Shown: positions 8,554-16,805 of the stretch, one piece after another
Layout of the letters: every line of letters begins with the position of its first letter
Position numbering within the stretch: position 1 is the stretch's first letter
Source of the DNA: an uncultured Massilia sp.
Lineage (GTDB): Bacteria > Pseudomonadota > Gammaproteobacteria > Burkholderiales > Burkholderiaceae
NCBI GenBank assembly: GCA_946481275.1
Contig: CAMLMV010000019.1
Coordinates: 56,112-120,111, forward strand
DNA: 64,000 nucleotides
Direction of reading: 5' to 3'
Notes under the pieces: generated by a model
Told to the model about the DNA's origin: nothing
The model's database searches: none
The model's input: the letters and a program-made list of their open reading frames with translations, nothing else
Position numbers and translations under genes: made by a program

Positions 8554-9777
8554 ATGGGAGCCTCCGAACACCGCCTGTCCACCGCGTTCCAGCACGTGCG
8601 CCAGCGCACGCTGCACCTGGCCGAACCGCTGACGGCCGAAGACTGCTGTGCCCAGTCGATGCCCGACGCGAGCCCGGTCAAATGGCACCTCGCGCACACG
8701 ACGTGGTTCTTCGAGACCTTCATCCTCGAGCCGCGCGAACCCGGCTTCCGGCCCCATGACGCGGCCTTCCGCGTGCTGTTCAACTCGTACTACAACGGCG
8801 TGGGCGCGAAGCATCCGCGCGCGCAGCGCGGCCTGCTGACGCGCCCGACGCTGGACGAAGTCCATGCCTACCGTGCCGCCGTCGACGCCCGCTTGTTGCA
8901 CCTGCTGGCGTCCGCGCCGGAGGATGGCGAACTCGCCGCCCTCGTGGAACTGGGCCTGCAGCACGAGCAGCAGCACCAGGAACTGATCCTCACGGACGTC
9001 AAGCACCTGCTGTCGCGTAACCCGCTGTACCCGGCCTATGTCGATTCGCCGCTGCCCGCGTCGGGCCCCGTCGAACCGCTGGCCTGGATCGACTTCGACG
9101 GCGGCCTCGCCGAGATCGGCCACGCCGGCGAGGGCTTCGCCTTCGACAACGAAAGCCCGCGCCACCGCCAGTACCTGCAACCGTTCGCGCTCGCGTCGCG
9201 CCTCGTGACGAACGGCGAATACCTGGACTTCGTCGCGGCGGGCGGCTACCGCGATCCGGCGCTGTGGCTGTCCGACGGCTGGGACCTCGTCGCGAACGGC
9301 ACGCTCGCCGCGCCGCTGTACTGGGTCGAGGACGGCGAGCGCCGGCGCGAGTTCACCTTGCACGGCCTGCAGGCGCTGGACCTGGCGCGGCCCGTCACGC
9401 ACGTGTCGCTGTACGAGGCCGACGCGTACGCGCGCTGGCGCGGCGCGCGCCTGCCGACGGAAGCGGAGTGGGAATTCGCGGCGCGCGATGCGGCGCTGAC
9501 CTGCGGCGACCTGCATCCGCGCGCGGCGGGCAGCAGTGGACTCGCGCAAATGTTCGGCGAATGCTGGCAGTGGACCGCGAGCAGCTACGCGCCGTATCCA
9601 GGCTTCGCCCCGGCCGCGGGTGCGATCGGCGAATACAACGGCAAGTTCATGGTCAACCAGTACGTGCTGCGCGGCTCGTCGTGTGCGACGCCGCACGGCC
9701 ACGCGCGGGCCAGCTACCGCAACTTTTTCCCGGCCGGTGCGCGCTGGCAGTTCACCGGGATCAGGCTGGCGCGATGA
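8554..9777 (+). CDS. egtB: ergothioneine biosynthesis sulfoxide synthase EgtB
   Basis: A 407-residue non-haem iron enzyme that couples hercynine to a thiol donor with oxygen. The N-terminal DinB-like domain carries the HX3HXE iron motif (His137, His141, Glu143 in HEQQHQE), with a further candidate ligand His48 in HLAHTTW. The C-terminal part is a formylglycine-enzyme-like fold (LPTEAEWEFAARD, then ECWQWTASSY and RGSSCATP). It follows egtD by 10 bp, and its stop overlaps the next start as ATGA. No EgtC amidohydrolase or EgtE lyase gene is in the window, so the thiol donor (cysteine or gamma-glutamylcysteine) cannot be told from context. Confidence 0.93.
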   Translation: MGASEHRLSTAFQHVRQRTLHLAEPLTAEDCCAQSMPDASPVKWHLAHTTWFFETFILEPREPGFRPHDAAFRVLFNSYYNGVGAKHPRAQRGLLTRPTLDEVHAYRAAVDARLLHLLASAPEDGELAALVELGLQHEQQHQELILTDVKHLLSRNPLYPAYVDSPLPASGPVEPLAWIDFDGGLAEIGHAGEGFAFDNESPRHRQYLQPFALASRLVTNGEYLDFVAAGGYRDPALWLSDGWDLVANGTLAAPLYWVEDGERRREFTLHGLQALDLARPVTHVSLYEADAYARWRGARLPTEAEWEFAARDAALTCGDLHPRAAGSSGLAQMFGECWQWTASSYAPYPGFAPAAGAIGEYNGKFMVNQYVLRGSSCATPHGHARASYRNFFPAGARWQFTGIRLAR

Positions 9778-10703
9778 AGCCTGCGCGCGGCCTGCGCCTG
9801 CGCGTGCTGAACCGGCGCGCCAATGCGTGGATCGTCGCGCACCCGCTCGACTTCACCCTGCAGTGTGTGCGCGCCTTCCGCGCCAACCAGGGGCTGCTGC
9901 TGGCCGGCGCCGTCGCCTATTACGCGCTGCTGTCGATCGTGCCGTTCCTGATGCTGGTCGTCGTCGTGCTGTCGCATTTCATCGACCAGGTCAATTTGCT
10001 GCTCACGTTGCGCCGCTACCTGGAGCTGCTCGTGCCGGGGCAGTCCGGCTCCATCGTGGCGGAGGTGGCCCACTTCCTCGACACGCGCGACCTGATCACG
10101 TGGGTGCTCGGCTTCACGATGCTGTTCTTCAGCTCCCTCGCGTTCACGGTGCTGGAAAACGCGATGAGCGTGATCTTCGTGCACCGCGTGGCCGTGCGCC
10201 GGCGCCACTTCCTCGTGTCGGCCGTGCTCCCGTACTGCTACATCCTCGCTTTGGGCTTCGGCGTGATGATCGTGACGCTCGTCGCCGGCACACTGCAGGT
10301 GATCGGTTCGGAGAGCGTCGAACTGTTCGGCCACACATGGTCGCTGCACGGGGTGTCGGGTGCGCTGCTGTACCTGCTGGGCCTCGTGGGCGAGATCCTC
10401 GTGCTGACGTCAATCTACCTCGTGATGCCGGTGGGACGGCTGTCGCTGTCGCATGCGCTCATCGGCGGCGTGACCGCCGCGCTGCTGTGGGAACTCGCCC
10501 GCCACGTGCTCGTGTGGTATTTCACCACGCTGTCCAAGGTGAATCTCGTGTACGGCTCGATGAGCACCGCGATCGTCGTCATGTTCAGCCTCGAGATCGC
10601 GGCCAGCCTGCTGCTGTTCGGCGCGCAGGTCATCGCGGAATACGAGCGGGTGGGCCAGAAGGGACATGGAGAGAATCCGCAGCCGATGCGGACGGCACCC
10701 TGA
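9774..10703 (+). CDS. YihY/BrkB family inner-membrane protein
   Basis: A 309-residue polytopic membrane protein starting at ATG 9774, which overlaps the egtB stop by 4 bp. Six hydrophobic segments are visible, beginning with LLLAGAVAYYALLSIVPFLML, a hallmark of the YihY/BrkB family, and ending with VYGSMSTAIVVMFSLEIAASLLLFGA. The molecular role of the family is unsettled; it was once misannotated as RNase BN. It is coupled in the same operon to the ergothioneine genes and the following glycosyltransferase, but no functional link is established. Confidence 0.9.
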   Translation: MKPARGLRLRVLNRRANAWIVAHPLDFTLQCVRAFRANQGLLLAGAVAYYALLSIVPFLMLVVVVLSHFIDQVNLLLTLRRYLELLVPGQSGSIVAEVAHFLDTRDLITWVLGFTMLFFSSLAFTVLENAMSVIFVHRVAVRRRHFLVSAVLPYCYILALGFGVMIVTLVAGTLQVIGSESVELFGHTWSLHGVSGALLYLLGLVGEILVLTSIYLVMPVGRLSLSHALIGGVTAALLWELARHVLVWYFTTLSKVNLVYGSMSTAIVVMFSLEIAASLLLFGAQVIAEYERVGQKGHGENPQPMRTAP

Positions 10704-11935
10704 TGGCCAACATCGTCTTTTGCTGGGAACTCGGCGCGGCGCTCGGGCACGCCGGTCGCCTGAAAGCCCTCGCGCAACCGCTGCGCGCACGCGGCCACGA
10801 AGTGTCCTTCGTGCTGCGCGACCTCGTGCACACGCGCCGCCTGCTGGCCGAGGGAAGCAGCCCCGGCGGCATCCCCGTCTACCAGGCGCCCCTGTGGCTG
10901 CACCGCGTGGAAGGGCTGCCGCCCGGCGAAGCGAGCCTCGCGGACATCCTGCTCGCGTGCGGCTGGCTCGATGCGGACGCGATGTCCGGCCTCGTCGACG
11001 GCTGGCGCCATCTGTTCGGCGCCCTCCGGGCCGACGTCGTCGTGGGCGATTACGCGCCGGCCGCGCTGCTGGCCGCACGCAGCCTCGGCATCGCGAGCAG
11101 CGCCGTCGGCGCCGGATTCCAGATCCCGCCGGCCGGCCCGCTGCCGCCGCTGCGCGACTGGGAAGCGGTTCCGCAGGCGCGCATGGCGGCGACGGAGGCG
11201 CGCGTGCTGGCCACGGCCAACGCCGTGCTGGCCCGCCACGGCGCGGCGCCGTACGCGCGCGCGGCCGACCTGCTGCGCGGCGATGTGCCGCTGCTGTGCA
11301 CGTGGCCGGAACTCGATCCATGGGGCCGGGCCGGGGCCGATGAGCGCTGGTTCGGGTCCACGATCGGCAGCGCCGCCGCGGGCGTGCCGGCCTGGCCGGA
11401 CGGCGCCGGTCCATGCGTGTTCGCCTACCTGCGCGGACCGCATCCGGAGCACGCGGCGATGCTGGAAGCATTGGCGCGCGCCGGCTGCCGCACGCTGTGC
11501 TACCTGCCCGACGTGGCGGCGGGCGCCGCGCCGCCGTACGCGCATCCGCTCATCGCCTGGGCCGCGGGGCCGGTGGCGTTGGACAAGGCATTGCGCGGGT
11601 CGGCCTTTGCCATCTGCCATGCAGGCGAATCGACCGTGTCGCAGTCTCTGCTGGCTGGCGTGCCGTTGCTGCTGCTGCCGCGTACGGCCGAGTCGTTCCT
11701 CACGGCGCGGCGCGTGCGCCGGCTGGGCGCGGGCATCAATGTGAACGAGGTGGCGCGGCCGCTGGACTGGGATGCCGTCGTGGGCCGGATGCTGGAGGAG
11801 GGTGGTTTCCGCTTGGCGGCGCAGGCATTCGCCCGGCGCCACGCGGATGTCGCGGCGGATCGTCAGGCGGAGACGATCGCCGGCGTGCTGGAAGGACTGG
11901 TCAGGCGGCCTGCTGCGGCGCCTGTTCCGCGCTGA
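10703..11935 (+). CDS. glycosyltransferase of the UGT/YjiC-like family
   Basis: A 410-residue protein whose ATG overlaps the upstream stop in TGATG. The N-terminus ([17 protein letters not shown]) and the C-terminal donor-site region ([22 protein letters not shown], then RRVRRLGAG) match the GT-B fold of macrolide/flavonoid-type glycosyltransferases. Acceptor and sugar donor are unknown. It is the last gene of the egtD-egtB-yihY operon, and its final 35 bp overlap the end of leuA on the opposite strand. Membership in the operon could be incidental. Confidence 0.8.
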   Translation: MANIVFCWELGAALGHAGRLKALAQPLRARGHEVSFVLRDLVHTRRLLAEGSSPGGIPVYQAPLWLHRVEGLPPGEASLADILLACGWLDADAMSGLVDGWRHLFGALRADVVVGDYAPAALLAARSLGIASSAVGAGFQIPPAGPLPPLRDWEAVPQARMAATEARVLATANAVLARHGAAPYARAADLLRGDVPLLCTWPELDPWGRAGADERWFGSTIGSAAAGVPAWPDGAGPCVFAYLRGPHPEHAAMLEALARAGCRTLCYLPDVAAGAAPPYAHPLIAWAAGPVALDKALRGSAFAICHAGESTVSQSLLAGVPLLLLPRTAESFLTARRVRRLGAGINVNEVARPLDWDAVVGRMLEEGGFRLAAQAFARRHADVAADRQAETIAGVLEGLVRRPAAAPVPR

Positions 11936-13589
11936 GGGCCAGCTGGCGGTTCACCGCGGACAGCACGGCCTTGAACGACGCGGTCACGATATTGCTGTCG
12001 ATGGCGGCGCCGAACAGGGTCGGGCCGTTCGCGAGGCGCAGCTCGACGTAGCAGGCGGCGCGCGCATCGGCGCCCGAGCCGATCGAGTGCTCGTGGTAGT
12101 CCATCAGGCGGATGTCCAGGCCGAGCGCGTTGACGAAGGCGTCGATCGGGCCGTTGCCGGTGCCCTGGTGCGGTTCCGTCACGCGGTTGTGCTGCACGGT
12201 CGTGTCGATCTGCACGCGCTGTTCGCCCTCGCTGTTCTCGACCAGGCGGTGCGACACGTAGCGGTAGGCGGCATTCTCCTGGTTGAAGTACTCACGGTCG
12301 AACAGGGCGTGGATGTCGGCGGCGGCCACTTCGCGGCCGGTGGCGTCGGCATGCTTCTGCACGACGCGCGAGAATTCGATCTGCAGGCGGCGCGGCAGTT
12401 CGAGGCCGTATTCCTGCTCGAGCAGGTAGGCCATGCCGCCCTTGCCGGACTGGCTGTTCACGCGGATCACGGCGTCGTAGCTGCGGCCCAGGTCGGCCGG
12501 GTCGATCGGGAGGTACGGCACTTCCCAGATCGCGTCCGCCTGCTGTTTCGCGAAGCCCTTCTTGATCGCGTCCTGGTGCGAGCCGGAGAACGCGGTGAAC
12601 ACGAGGTCGCCGACGTACGGGTGGCGCGGGTGCACGGGGATCTGGTTGCATTCCTCGACGAGCTGGCGGACGGCATCGATGTCCGAGAAGTCCAGGCCCG
12701 GGTGCACGCCCTGGGTGTACAGGTTCAATGCGAGGGTGACGAGGTCGACGTTGCCGGTGCGCTCGCCGTTGCCGAACAGGCAGCCCTCGACGCGGTCGGC
12801 GCCGGCCATGACGGCCAGCTCGGCGGCGGCGACGGCGGTGCCGCGGTCGTTGTGCGGGTGTACGCTGATGACGAGATTCTCGCGCTGCTTCAGGTTACGG
12901 CACATCCATTCGATCTGGTCGGCGTAGACGTTCGGCGTCGCCGCTTCCACGGTCGACGGCAGGTTCACGATCACCTTGTTGTCCGCGCTCGGCTGCCACA
13001 CGTCGACGACGGCGTCGACGATGCGCCTGGAGAAATCCAGTTCCGTCGTCGAGAACGATTCCGGCGAATACTCGAGGCCCCATTTCGTGTCCGGATGCTG
13101 GGCAACCAGTTCCTTGATCAGCTTCGTGCCGTTGACGGCGATCTGCACGATCTCGTCCTGGTTCATGCCGAACACGACGCGGCGGAACACGGGCGCGACC
13201 GAGTTGTAGACGTGGACGATCGCCTGCCTGGCGCCAACGCACGACTCGACGGTGCGGCGGATCAGTTCTTCACGGGCCTGCGTCAGCACGATGATGGTGA
13301 CGTCGTCCGGGATGCGCTTTTCCTCGACCAGCATGCGCACGAAGTCGAAGTCGGTCTGCGACGCGGACGGGAAGCCCACCTCGATTTCCTTCACGCCGAT
13401 CTGCACGAGCTTTTCGAAGAAGCGCAGTTTCTTTTCCGGGCTCATCGGCTCGATCAGGGCCTGGTTGCCGTCGCGCAGGTCGGTGCTCATCCAGACCGGC
13501 GGCTTGTCGATGATGCGGTTCGGCCACTGGCGGTCGGCCAACGGGACGGCGGGGAAGGGGCGGTATTTGGCGGAAGGGTTGGTCAACAT
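11901..13589 (-). CDS. leuA: 2-isopropylmalate synthase LeuA (type 2)
   Basis: A 562-residue enzyme that condenses 2-oxoisovalerate with acetyl-CoA, the committed step of leucine synthesis. The HMGL-like TIM barrel shows the metal/substrate motifs [11 protein letters not shown] and [10 protein letters not shown]. The C-terminal regulatory domain (about 440-562) carries the usual leucine feedback site. Length and the opening [16 protein letters not shown] mark the longer type 2 form. The 3' end runs 35 bp into the converging glycosyltransferase gene. Upstream lie a leucine-rich leader peptide and a second small ORF, suggesting translation-coupled control by charged leucyl-tRNA. Confidence 0.95.
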   Translation of the reverse strand: MLTNPSAKYRPFPAVPLADRQWPNRIIDKPPVWMSTDLRDGNQALIEPMSPEKKLRFFEKLVQIGVKEIEVGFPSASQTDFDFVRMLVEEKRIPDDVTIIVLTQAREELIRRTVESCVGARQAIVHVYNSVAPVFRRVVFGMNQDEIVQIAVNGTKLIKELVAQHPDTKWGLEYSPESFSTTELDFSRRIVDAVVDVWQPSADNKVIVNLPSTVEAATPNVYADQIEWMCRNLKQRENLVISVHPHNDRGTAVAAAELAVMAGADRVEGCLFGNGERTGNVDLVTLALNLYTQGVHPGLDFSDIDAVRQLVEECNQIPVHPRHPYVGDLVFTAFSGSHQDAIKKGFAKQQADAIWEVPYLPIDPADLGRSYDAVIRVNSQSGKGGMAYLLEQEYGLELPRRLQIEFSRVVQKHADATGREVAAADIHALFDREYFNQENAAYRYVSHRLVENSEGEQRVQIDTTVQHNRVTEPHQGTGNGPIDAFVNALGLDIRLMDYHEHSIGSGADARAACYVELRLANGPTLFGAAIDSNIVTASFKAVLSAVNRQLALSAEQAPQQAA

Positions 13590-13652
13590 GGCGGTGGCTC
13601 CTGAGTTCTAAATGCTGGTGAAGGTGTCGTTTCGATCGTTGTGGCGGGGGCT

Positions 13653-13682
13653 GCCGGACGGGCCACGAACGCTAGGCCCGGC
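13653..13682 (-). promoter_or_regulatory. hairpin between the small ORF and leuA
   Basis: In the leuA transcript an inverted repeat pairs the GCCGGGCC segment with GGCCCGTCCGGC across a 10-nt loop. It overlaps the stop codon of the second small ORF and lies about 60 nt before the leuA start. There is no U-tract after it, so it is not a classical terminator. A ribosome finishing the small ORF would melt it, so it could act in attenuation or in control of leuA translation. Its function is inference. Confidence 0.4.
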
Positions 13683-13791
13683 AACCGATCGGTAGGTTTA
13701 GCAGCGAACGAAACACCACACGTGCGCCGGCAGACAGCAGGAAAGCTCCGGCGGAAATAACAGACAGCGTGGATGTGGTAGTGGCAAACAT
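13672..13791 (-). CDS. candidate second small ORF in the leuA leader (39 aa)
   Basis: A 39-codon ORF with ATG 13791 and an AAGGAA ribosome site 10 nt upstream, ending in TAG over a hairpin. It encodes a hydrophobic stretch (STLSVISAGAFLLSAGARVVF) followed by SLLNLPIGCRA. Six Leu codons are present, two of them the rare CTA and one of those next to a CTG codon. It may be a second regulatory leader peptide or a small membrane protein. The rare Leu codons and its place between the first leader and leuA favour regulation. Confidence 0.4.
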   Translation of the reverse strand: MFATTTSTLSVISAGAFLLSAGARVVFRSLLNLPIGCRA

Positions 13792-13851
13792 CGGTACAAC
13801 TTTCCTTGGGCTACGAATCCGGCAAGCTTGGCCGGGCGGAACAGCGGCGAT

Positions 13852-13932
13852 TTACGCGCGTAGTAGCAGTGCTGCCAGCGTTAGCGCGCCGGCAAGCGAT
13901 AGGGAAGTCGACAGAGGCAGAGGGGAGAACAT
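13852..13932 (-). CDS. leucine-rich leader peptide of leuA (26 aa)
   Basis: A 26-codon ORF upstream of leuA with nine Leu codons. Four of these are CTA, a codon rarely used in this GC-rich genome, and the peptide ends Leu-Leu-Leu-Arg-Ala with codons CTG CTA CTA CGC GCG before TAA. This is the hallmark of an attenuator peptide: slow decoding when leucyl-tRNA is short changes RNA folding downstream. Rare CTA leucine codons also mark enterobacterial leu leaders. The ribosome site (GGAG) is very close to the ATG, and the predicted -10 box puts transcription start next to the ATG, so translation may be leaderless. A dyad CCGGC/GCCGG follows at 13819-13835. Confidence 0.7.
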   Translation of the reverse strand: MFSPLPLSTSLSLAGALTLAALLLRA

Positions 13933-13939
13933 TTCTCCA

Positions 13940-13968
13940 CTCTAAGTGAATTTTGTTTGGTGTGTCAA
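13940..13968 (-). promoter_or_regulatory. probable sigma-70 promoter of the leuA leader
   Basis: On the minus strand a perfect TTGACA (13963-13968) is followed after 17 bp by TTAGAG (13940-13945), a weak -10 box. Predicted transcription start is about 13933, right at the leader-peptide ATG. The -35 match and spacing are exact; the -10 match is poor, so the promoter may need tuning or an alternative -10. Confidence 0.5.
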
Positions 13969-14074
13969 GCGTTTCGTGTGTTGTCGTTTGGTCACCACGG
14001 TTTTTGCGAACAATCAACTTCTCCGGATGAGCCGAATGTCACAGTACGCGCTTCATGCCGCCAGGGAGGACACC

Positions 14075-14719
14075 ATGCCCGTACTGAAAGGTCTCGACAC
14101 GACGATGGAACTGACGCGCCACGCCCAGGCGCTCAAGGAACAGGGTTACGCGTTCGCGCTGCGCTACTACAGCCACAACGCGGCCAAGAATTTGTCGCTG
14201 GGCGAGGCGCGGGCGTTGTCGCAGGCGGGCCTGTCGATCGGCGTCGTGTGGGAAACGAGCGCCACCCGCGCCGGCTTTTTTACGCGGGCCCAAGGCCTGG
14301 CGGACGGCGCGGCGGCCTTCCGGATGGCGCGTGACGTGATTGGGCAACCGTTCGGGTCCGCCATCTATTTCGCCGTCGACTACGACCCGACGCAGGCCGA
14401 TCTCGACGGCGCCGTCAGCAATTATTTCACGGGTGTGCACGCCGCGCTGTACGTGGCCGCGGAAGGCAAGCCGTCGTACCGCGTGGGCGTGTACGGCTCG
14501 GGCCTGTGCTGCGGCACGCTCGTCGAGCGGGGGCAGGCGGCGCTGTCCTGGCTGTCGCAGTCGACCGCGTTTGCCGGCTCGCGCCAGTACGCGGAACAGA
14601 AGCGCTACGACATCATCCAGCTGCTGCCCGTGCGCATTCCCGGCGCCGATGGGATCGTGCTCGACATCGATCCGGACGCGACGCATCCGGATCGCGACGG
14701 CGGCTTGTTTATGGTTTAA
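14075..14719 (+). CDS. DUF1906 (Rv2525c-like glycoside-hydrolase-like) protein
   Basis: A 214-residue protein. ATG 14075 is chosen because of the strong AGGGAGGA site 4 bp before it. It matches the Rv2525c-type TIM-barrel family: the opening GLDTTMEL, then FALRYYSHN, IYFAVDYDPTQADLDG, YRVGVYGSG and IQLLPVRIPGADGIVLDID. The family resembles GH25-like lysozyme folds, and the acidic residues at the strand ends (AVDYD, LDID) are kept, but the substrate is unproven. No signal peptide is seen, so it is probably cytosolic or exported by another route. It converges on selD with 8 bp between. Confidence 0.8.
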   Translation: MPVLKGLDTTMELTRHAQALKEQGYAFALRYYSHNAAKNLSLGEARALSQAGLSIGVVWETSATRAGFFTRAQGLADGAAAFRMARDVIGQPFGSAIYFAVDYDPTQADLDGAVSNYFTGVHAALYVAAEGKPSYRVGVYGSGLCCGTLVERGQAALSWLSQSTAFAGSRQYAEQKRYDIIQLLPVRIPGADGIVLDIDPDATHPDRDGGLFMV

Positions 14720-14727
14720 CCGACCGT

Positions 14728-15783
14728 TTAGCCGACGACGACTTTCGGCGCGCCCGCCGCCATCGACCCGATGACGGCCGCGTCGCCGAAGCCTTCGCGG
14801 CGGAACAGCGCCAGCACCTCGTCGACGCTGCCCGGATCGCACGACACGAGCAGGCCGCCCGACGTCTGCGGGTCCGTCAGCAGCACGCGCTGCGTGTCCG
14901 TGATCGCGGCGCCCAGTTCGACGTCGTGGCCGTACGCATCCCAGTTGCGGCTTGACGCGCCCGTGAAATAGCCGGCATGGGCCAGCGCCTCGACACCCGG
15001 CAGCAGCGGGATGTTCGCCATGTCCAGTTGCGCCGTCAGCTGCGCGCCGCGCGCCAGCTCGAGCAGGTGGCCCAGCAGGCCGAAGCCGGTGACGTCCGTC
15101 AGCGCGTGCACGCCCGCCAGTTCGGAGAGCGCCTTGCCCGGCTTGTTCAGCTTCGTCGTGTTCGCGACCATGGCGGCATAGCCGTCCGCATCCAGCTGGT
15201 CCTTCTTCAGCGCGGCCGACAGCACGCCCACGCCCAGCGGCTTGCCGAGGACGAGCACGTCGCCCGCGCGCGCATCCGCGTTGCGCTTGACCTTCGACGG
15301 GTGCACGAGACCCATGACGACGAGGCCGTAGATGGGCTCCACCGAATCGATCGTGTGGCCGCCCGCGATGGGGATGCCCGCTTCCGCGCAGATCGATTCG
15401 CCGCCCTGGATGATCTTGCCGATCGTCTCCAGTGGCAGCTTGTTGATCGGCATGCCGACGAGGGCCAGCGCCATGATCGGCGTGCCGCCCATCGCGTACA
15501 CGTCCGAGATCGCGTTGGTGGCGGCGATGCGGCCGAAGTCGAACGGATCGTCGACGATGGGCATGAAGAAGTCGGTCGTGGCGATCAGCGCCTGTTCGTC
15601 GTTCAGCCTGTAGACGGCCGCGTCGTCGGCCGTCTCGATGCCGACCATGAGCTCTTTCGGCACGGGGAAGCCGCTCGACTTTTTCAGGATCTCGGACAGC
15701 ACGCCCGGCGCGATCTTGCAGCCGCAGCCGCCGCCGTGGGAGAACGAGGTCAGTTTGATGGGTTGGTCGGCGGATGTGTTCAT
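14728..15783 (-). CDS. selD: selenide, water dikinase SelD (SenC of the selenoneine pathway)
   Basis: A 351-residue ATP-dependent enzyme making selenophosphate from selenide. The N-terminal active-site loop GGGCGCK holds catalytic Cys20 (equivalent to Cys17 of the E. coli enzyme; not selenocysteine here) and Lys23. Substrate/metal motifs TTDFFMPIVDDP and GGHTIDSVEP are intact. The ATG overlaps the stop of the upstream glycosyltransferase by 4 bp, so the two are co-translated. In selenoneine clusters the SelD homologue is named SenC and feeds SenB. No selA, selB or selenouridine synthase gene is in the window, so it may also serve those pathways from elsewhere. Confidence 0.95.
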   Translation of the reverse strand: MNTSADQPIKLTSFSHGGGCGCKIAPGVLSEILKKSSGFPVPKELMVGIETADDAAVYRLNDEQALIATTDFFMPIVDDPFDFGRIAATNAISDVYAMGGTPIMALALVGMPINKLPLETIGKIIQGGESICAEAGIPIAGGHTIDSVEPIYGLVVMGLVHPSKVKRNADARAGDVLVLGKPLGVGVLSAALKKDQLDADGYAAMVANTTKLNKPGKALSELAGVHALTDVTGFGLLGHLLELARGAQLTAQLDMANIPLLPGVEALAHAGYFTGASSRNWDAYGHDVELGAAITDTQRVLLTDPQTSGGLLVSCDPGSVDEVLALFRREGFGDAAVIGSMAAGAPKVVVG

Positions 15784-16766
15784 ACGGTGCTCTTGTAGTC
15801 TTGCGTTGAGTGGAAGAGAAGATTATCCACCAAGTCGAGCAGGCGCGCTCGCTCGGCGGCGGGAGCAAACAGGGCAGCGCGCCCGGCGCACTGGCGGCGC
15901 AGGCGGTCCGCGAAACGCGGGTCGGTCGCGCTGCGTTCGATGAGGCGGGCCAGCGCCTGTGCGTCGCCGGGTGCGAACAGGCCGGCGTAATCGTCGCCCA
16001 GCATGCCGACGTTGCCGGAGATGCTAGACGCCAGCACCGGCACGCCGCTCGTCACGGCTTCGATGATGACGTTCGCGCCGCCTTCCATGCGCGATGCGAT
16101 GACCATCGCGTGGCAGCGCCGCAGCCGGCGCCGCGTCGCCATGTGGGGCAGGGCGCCGAGCCAGCGGTAGGTGGGCGTCGCGGCCTGCGTCTCCTGCGCG
16201 CGGCGGCCCAGTGCGGGGTCGAGCGCGGCGCCGATGTGCAGCAGGCGCACGCCGGGCGTACGGACGAGGCGGGCCGCATCCATGAACGCCTCCGGATCTT
16301 TTTCCTCACGCAGGTGGCCGATCATCGCGACGTCCAGCGGCATGCGCGGCCGGGCAGGACGCAGGCGCGGGGCCGACTGGTAGATCACGTGCGTCTTCGC
16401 GCGCACCGCGTCCGGCAGCTCGTCCAGCCCGCGCGGCTGCAGCACGACGAGCGCGTGCGCGCGGGCGAGCGAGGCTTGCGCGGCGGCGTCGTCGTGGATG
16501 TCGCGGTACAGGTCCGTGCCCGTCAGGACGAGCAGCGCGGGCTTGGCCGGATGCGCCTCGTGGAATGCCGCCAGCGCGGCGGCGGAGCGGCGCGCGTGCA
16601 GGGCGATCAGCAGGTCCGGCACCGGATCGCCGGCTTGCCAGCCGGGGCCGATCGTGACGCGGTAGTCGCGCGCGAGGTGGCGCCGCCAGCGGCTGGCCGT
16701 CTGCCAGTTGCCGTTGTTTTCGCGGGCGGATGCGGGGCTGACGATATGGATGTGCGCTCGGGGCAT
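15780..16766 (-). CDS. senB: selenosugar synthase SenB (glycosyltransferase)
   Basis: A 328-residue GT-B glycosyltransferase. It opens HIHIVSPASARENNGNWQTA and has a C-terminal donor-site motif EGGANVIIEAVTSGVPVLAS. This is the family that in selenoneine clusters joins selenophosphate to a UDP-sugar to give a 1-seleno-sugar. Assignment rests on the family signature together with position: it overlaps selD by 4 bp and is divergent from senA 39 bp away. This is the arrangement expected for selenoneine biosynthesis rather than cell-wall glycosylation. Confidence 0.9.
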   Translation of the reverse strand: MPRAHIHIVSPASARENNGNWQTASRWRRHLARDYRVTIGPGWQAGDPVPDLLIALHARRSAAALAAFHEAHPAKPALLVLTGTDLYRDIHDDAAAQASLARAHALVVLQPRGLDELPDAVRAKTHVIYQSAPRLRPARPRMPLDVAMIGHLREEKDPEAFMDAARLVRTPGVRLLHIGAALDPALGRRAQETQAATPTYRWLGALPHMATRRRLRRCHAMVIASRMEGGANVIIEAVTSGVPVLASSISGNVGMLGDDYAGLFAPGDAQALARLIERSATDPRFADRLRRQCAGRAALFAPAAERARLLDLVDNLLFHSTQDYKSTV

Positions 16767-16794
16767 CGGGTCGGAATGGAGTCGGAATTGGTCG

Positions 16795-16800
16795 TACAAT
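16795..16800 (+). promoter_or_regulatory. -10 box of senA placed 5 nt before its ATG
   Basis: TACAAT lies in the 39-bp gap between the divergent senB and senA starts and ends 5 nt before the senA ATG. If used, transcription starts at or next to the start codon, giving a leaderless message. No clear -35 box is seen 16-18 bp upstream. No consensus Shine-Dalgarno sits before the ATG, which agrees with leaderless translation. Confidence 0.45.
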
Positions 16801-16805
16801 GATGC

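Noticed and set aside
13811..14017. A 68-codon minus-strand frame in the leuA leader region
   Set aside because: It overlaps the leucine-rich leader in another frame, has no ribosome site, and lacks the Leu codon bias that marks the leader.
14728..15783. In-frame UGA (selenocysteine) in selD
   Set aside because: The active-site residue is an ordinary Cys codon in GGGCGCK; no in-frame stop is present.
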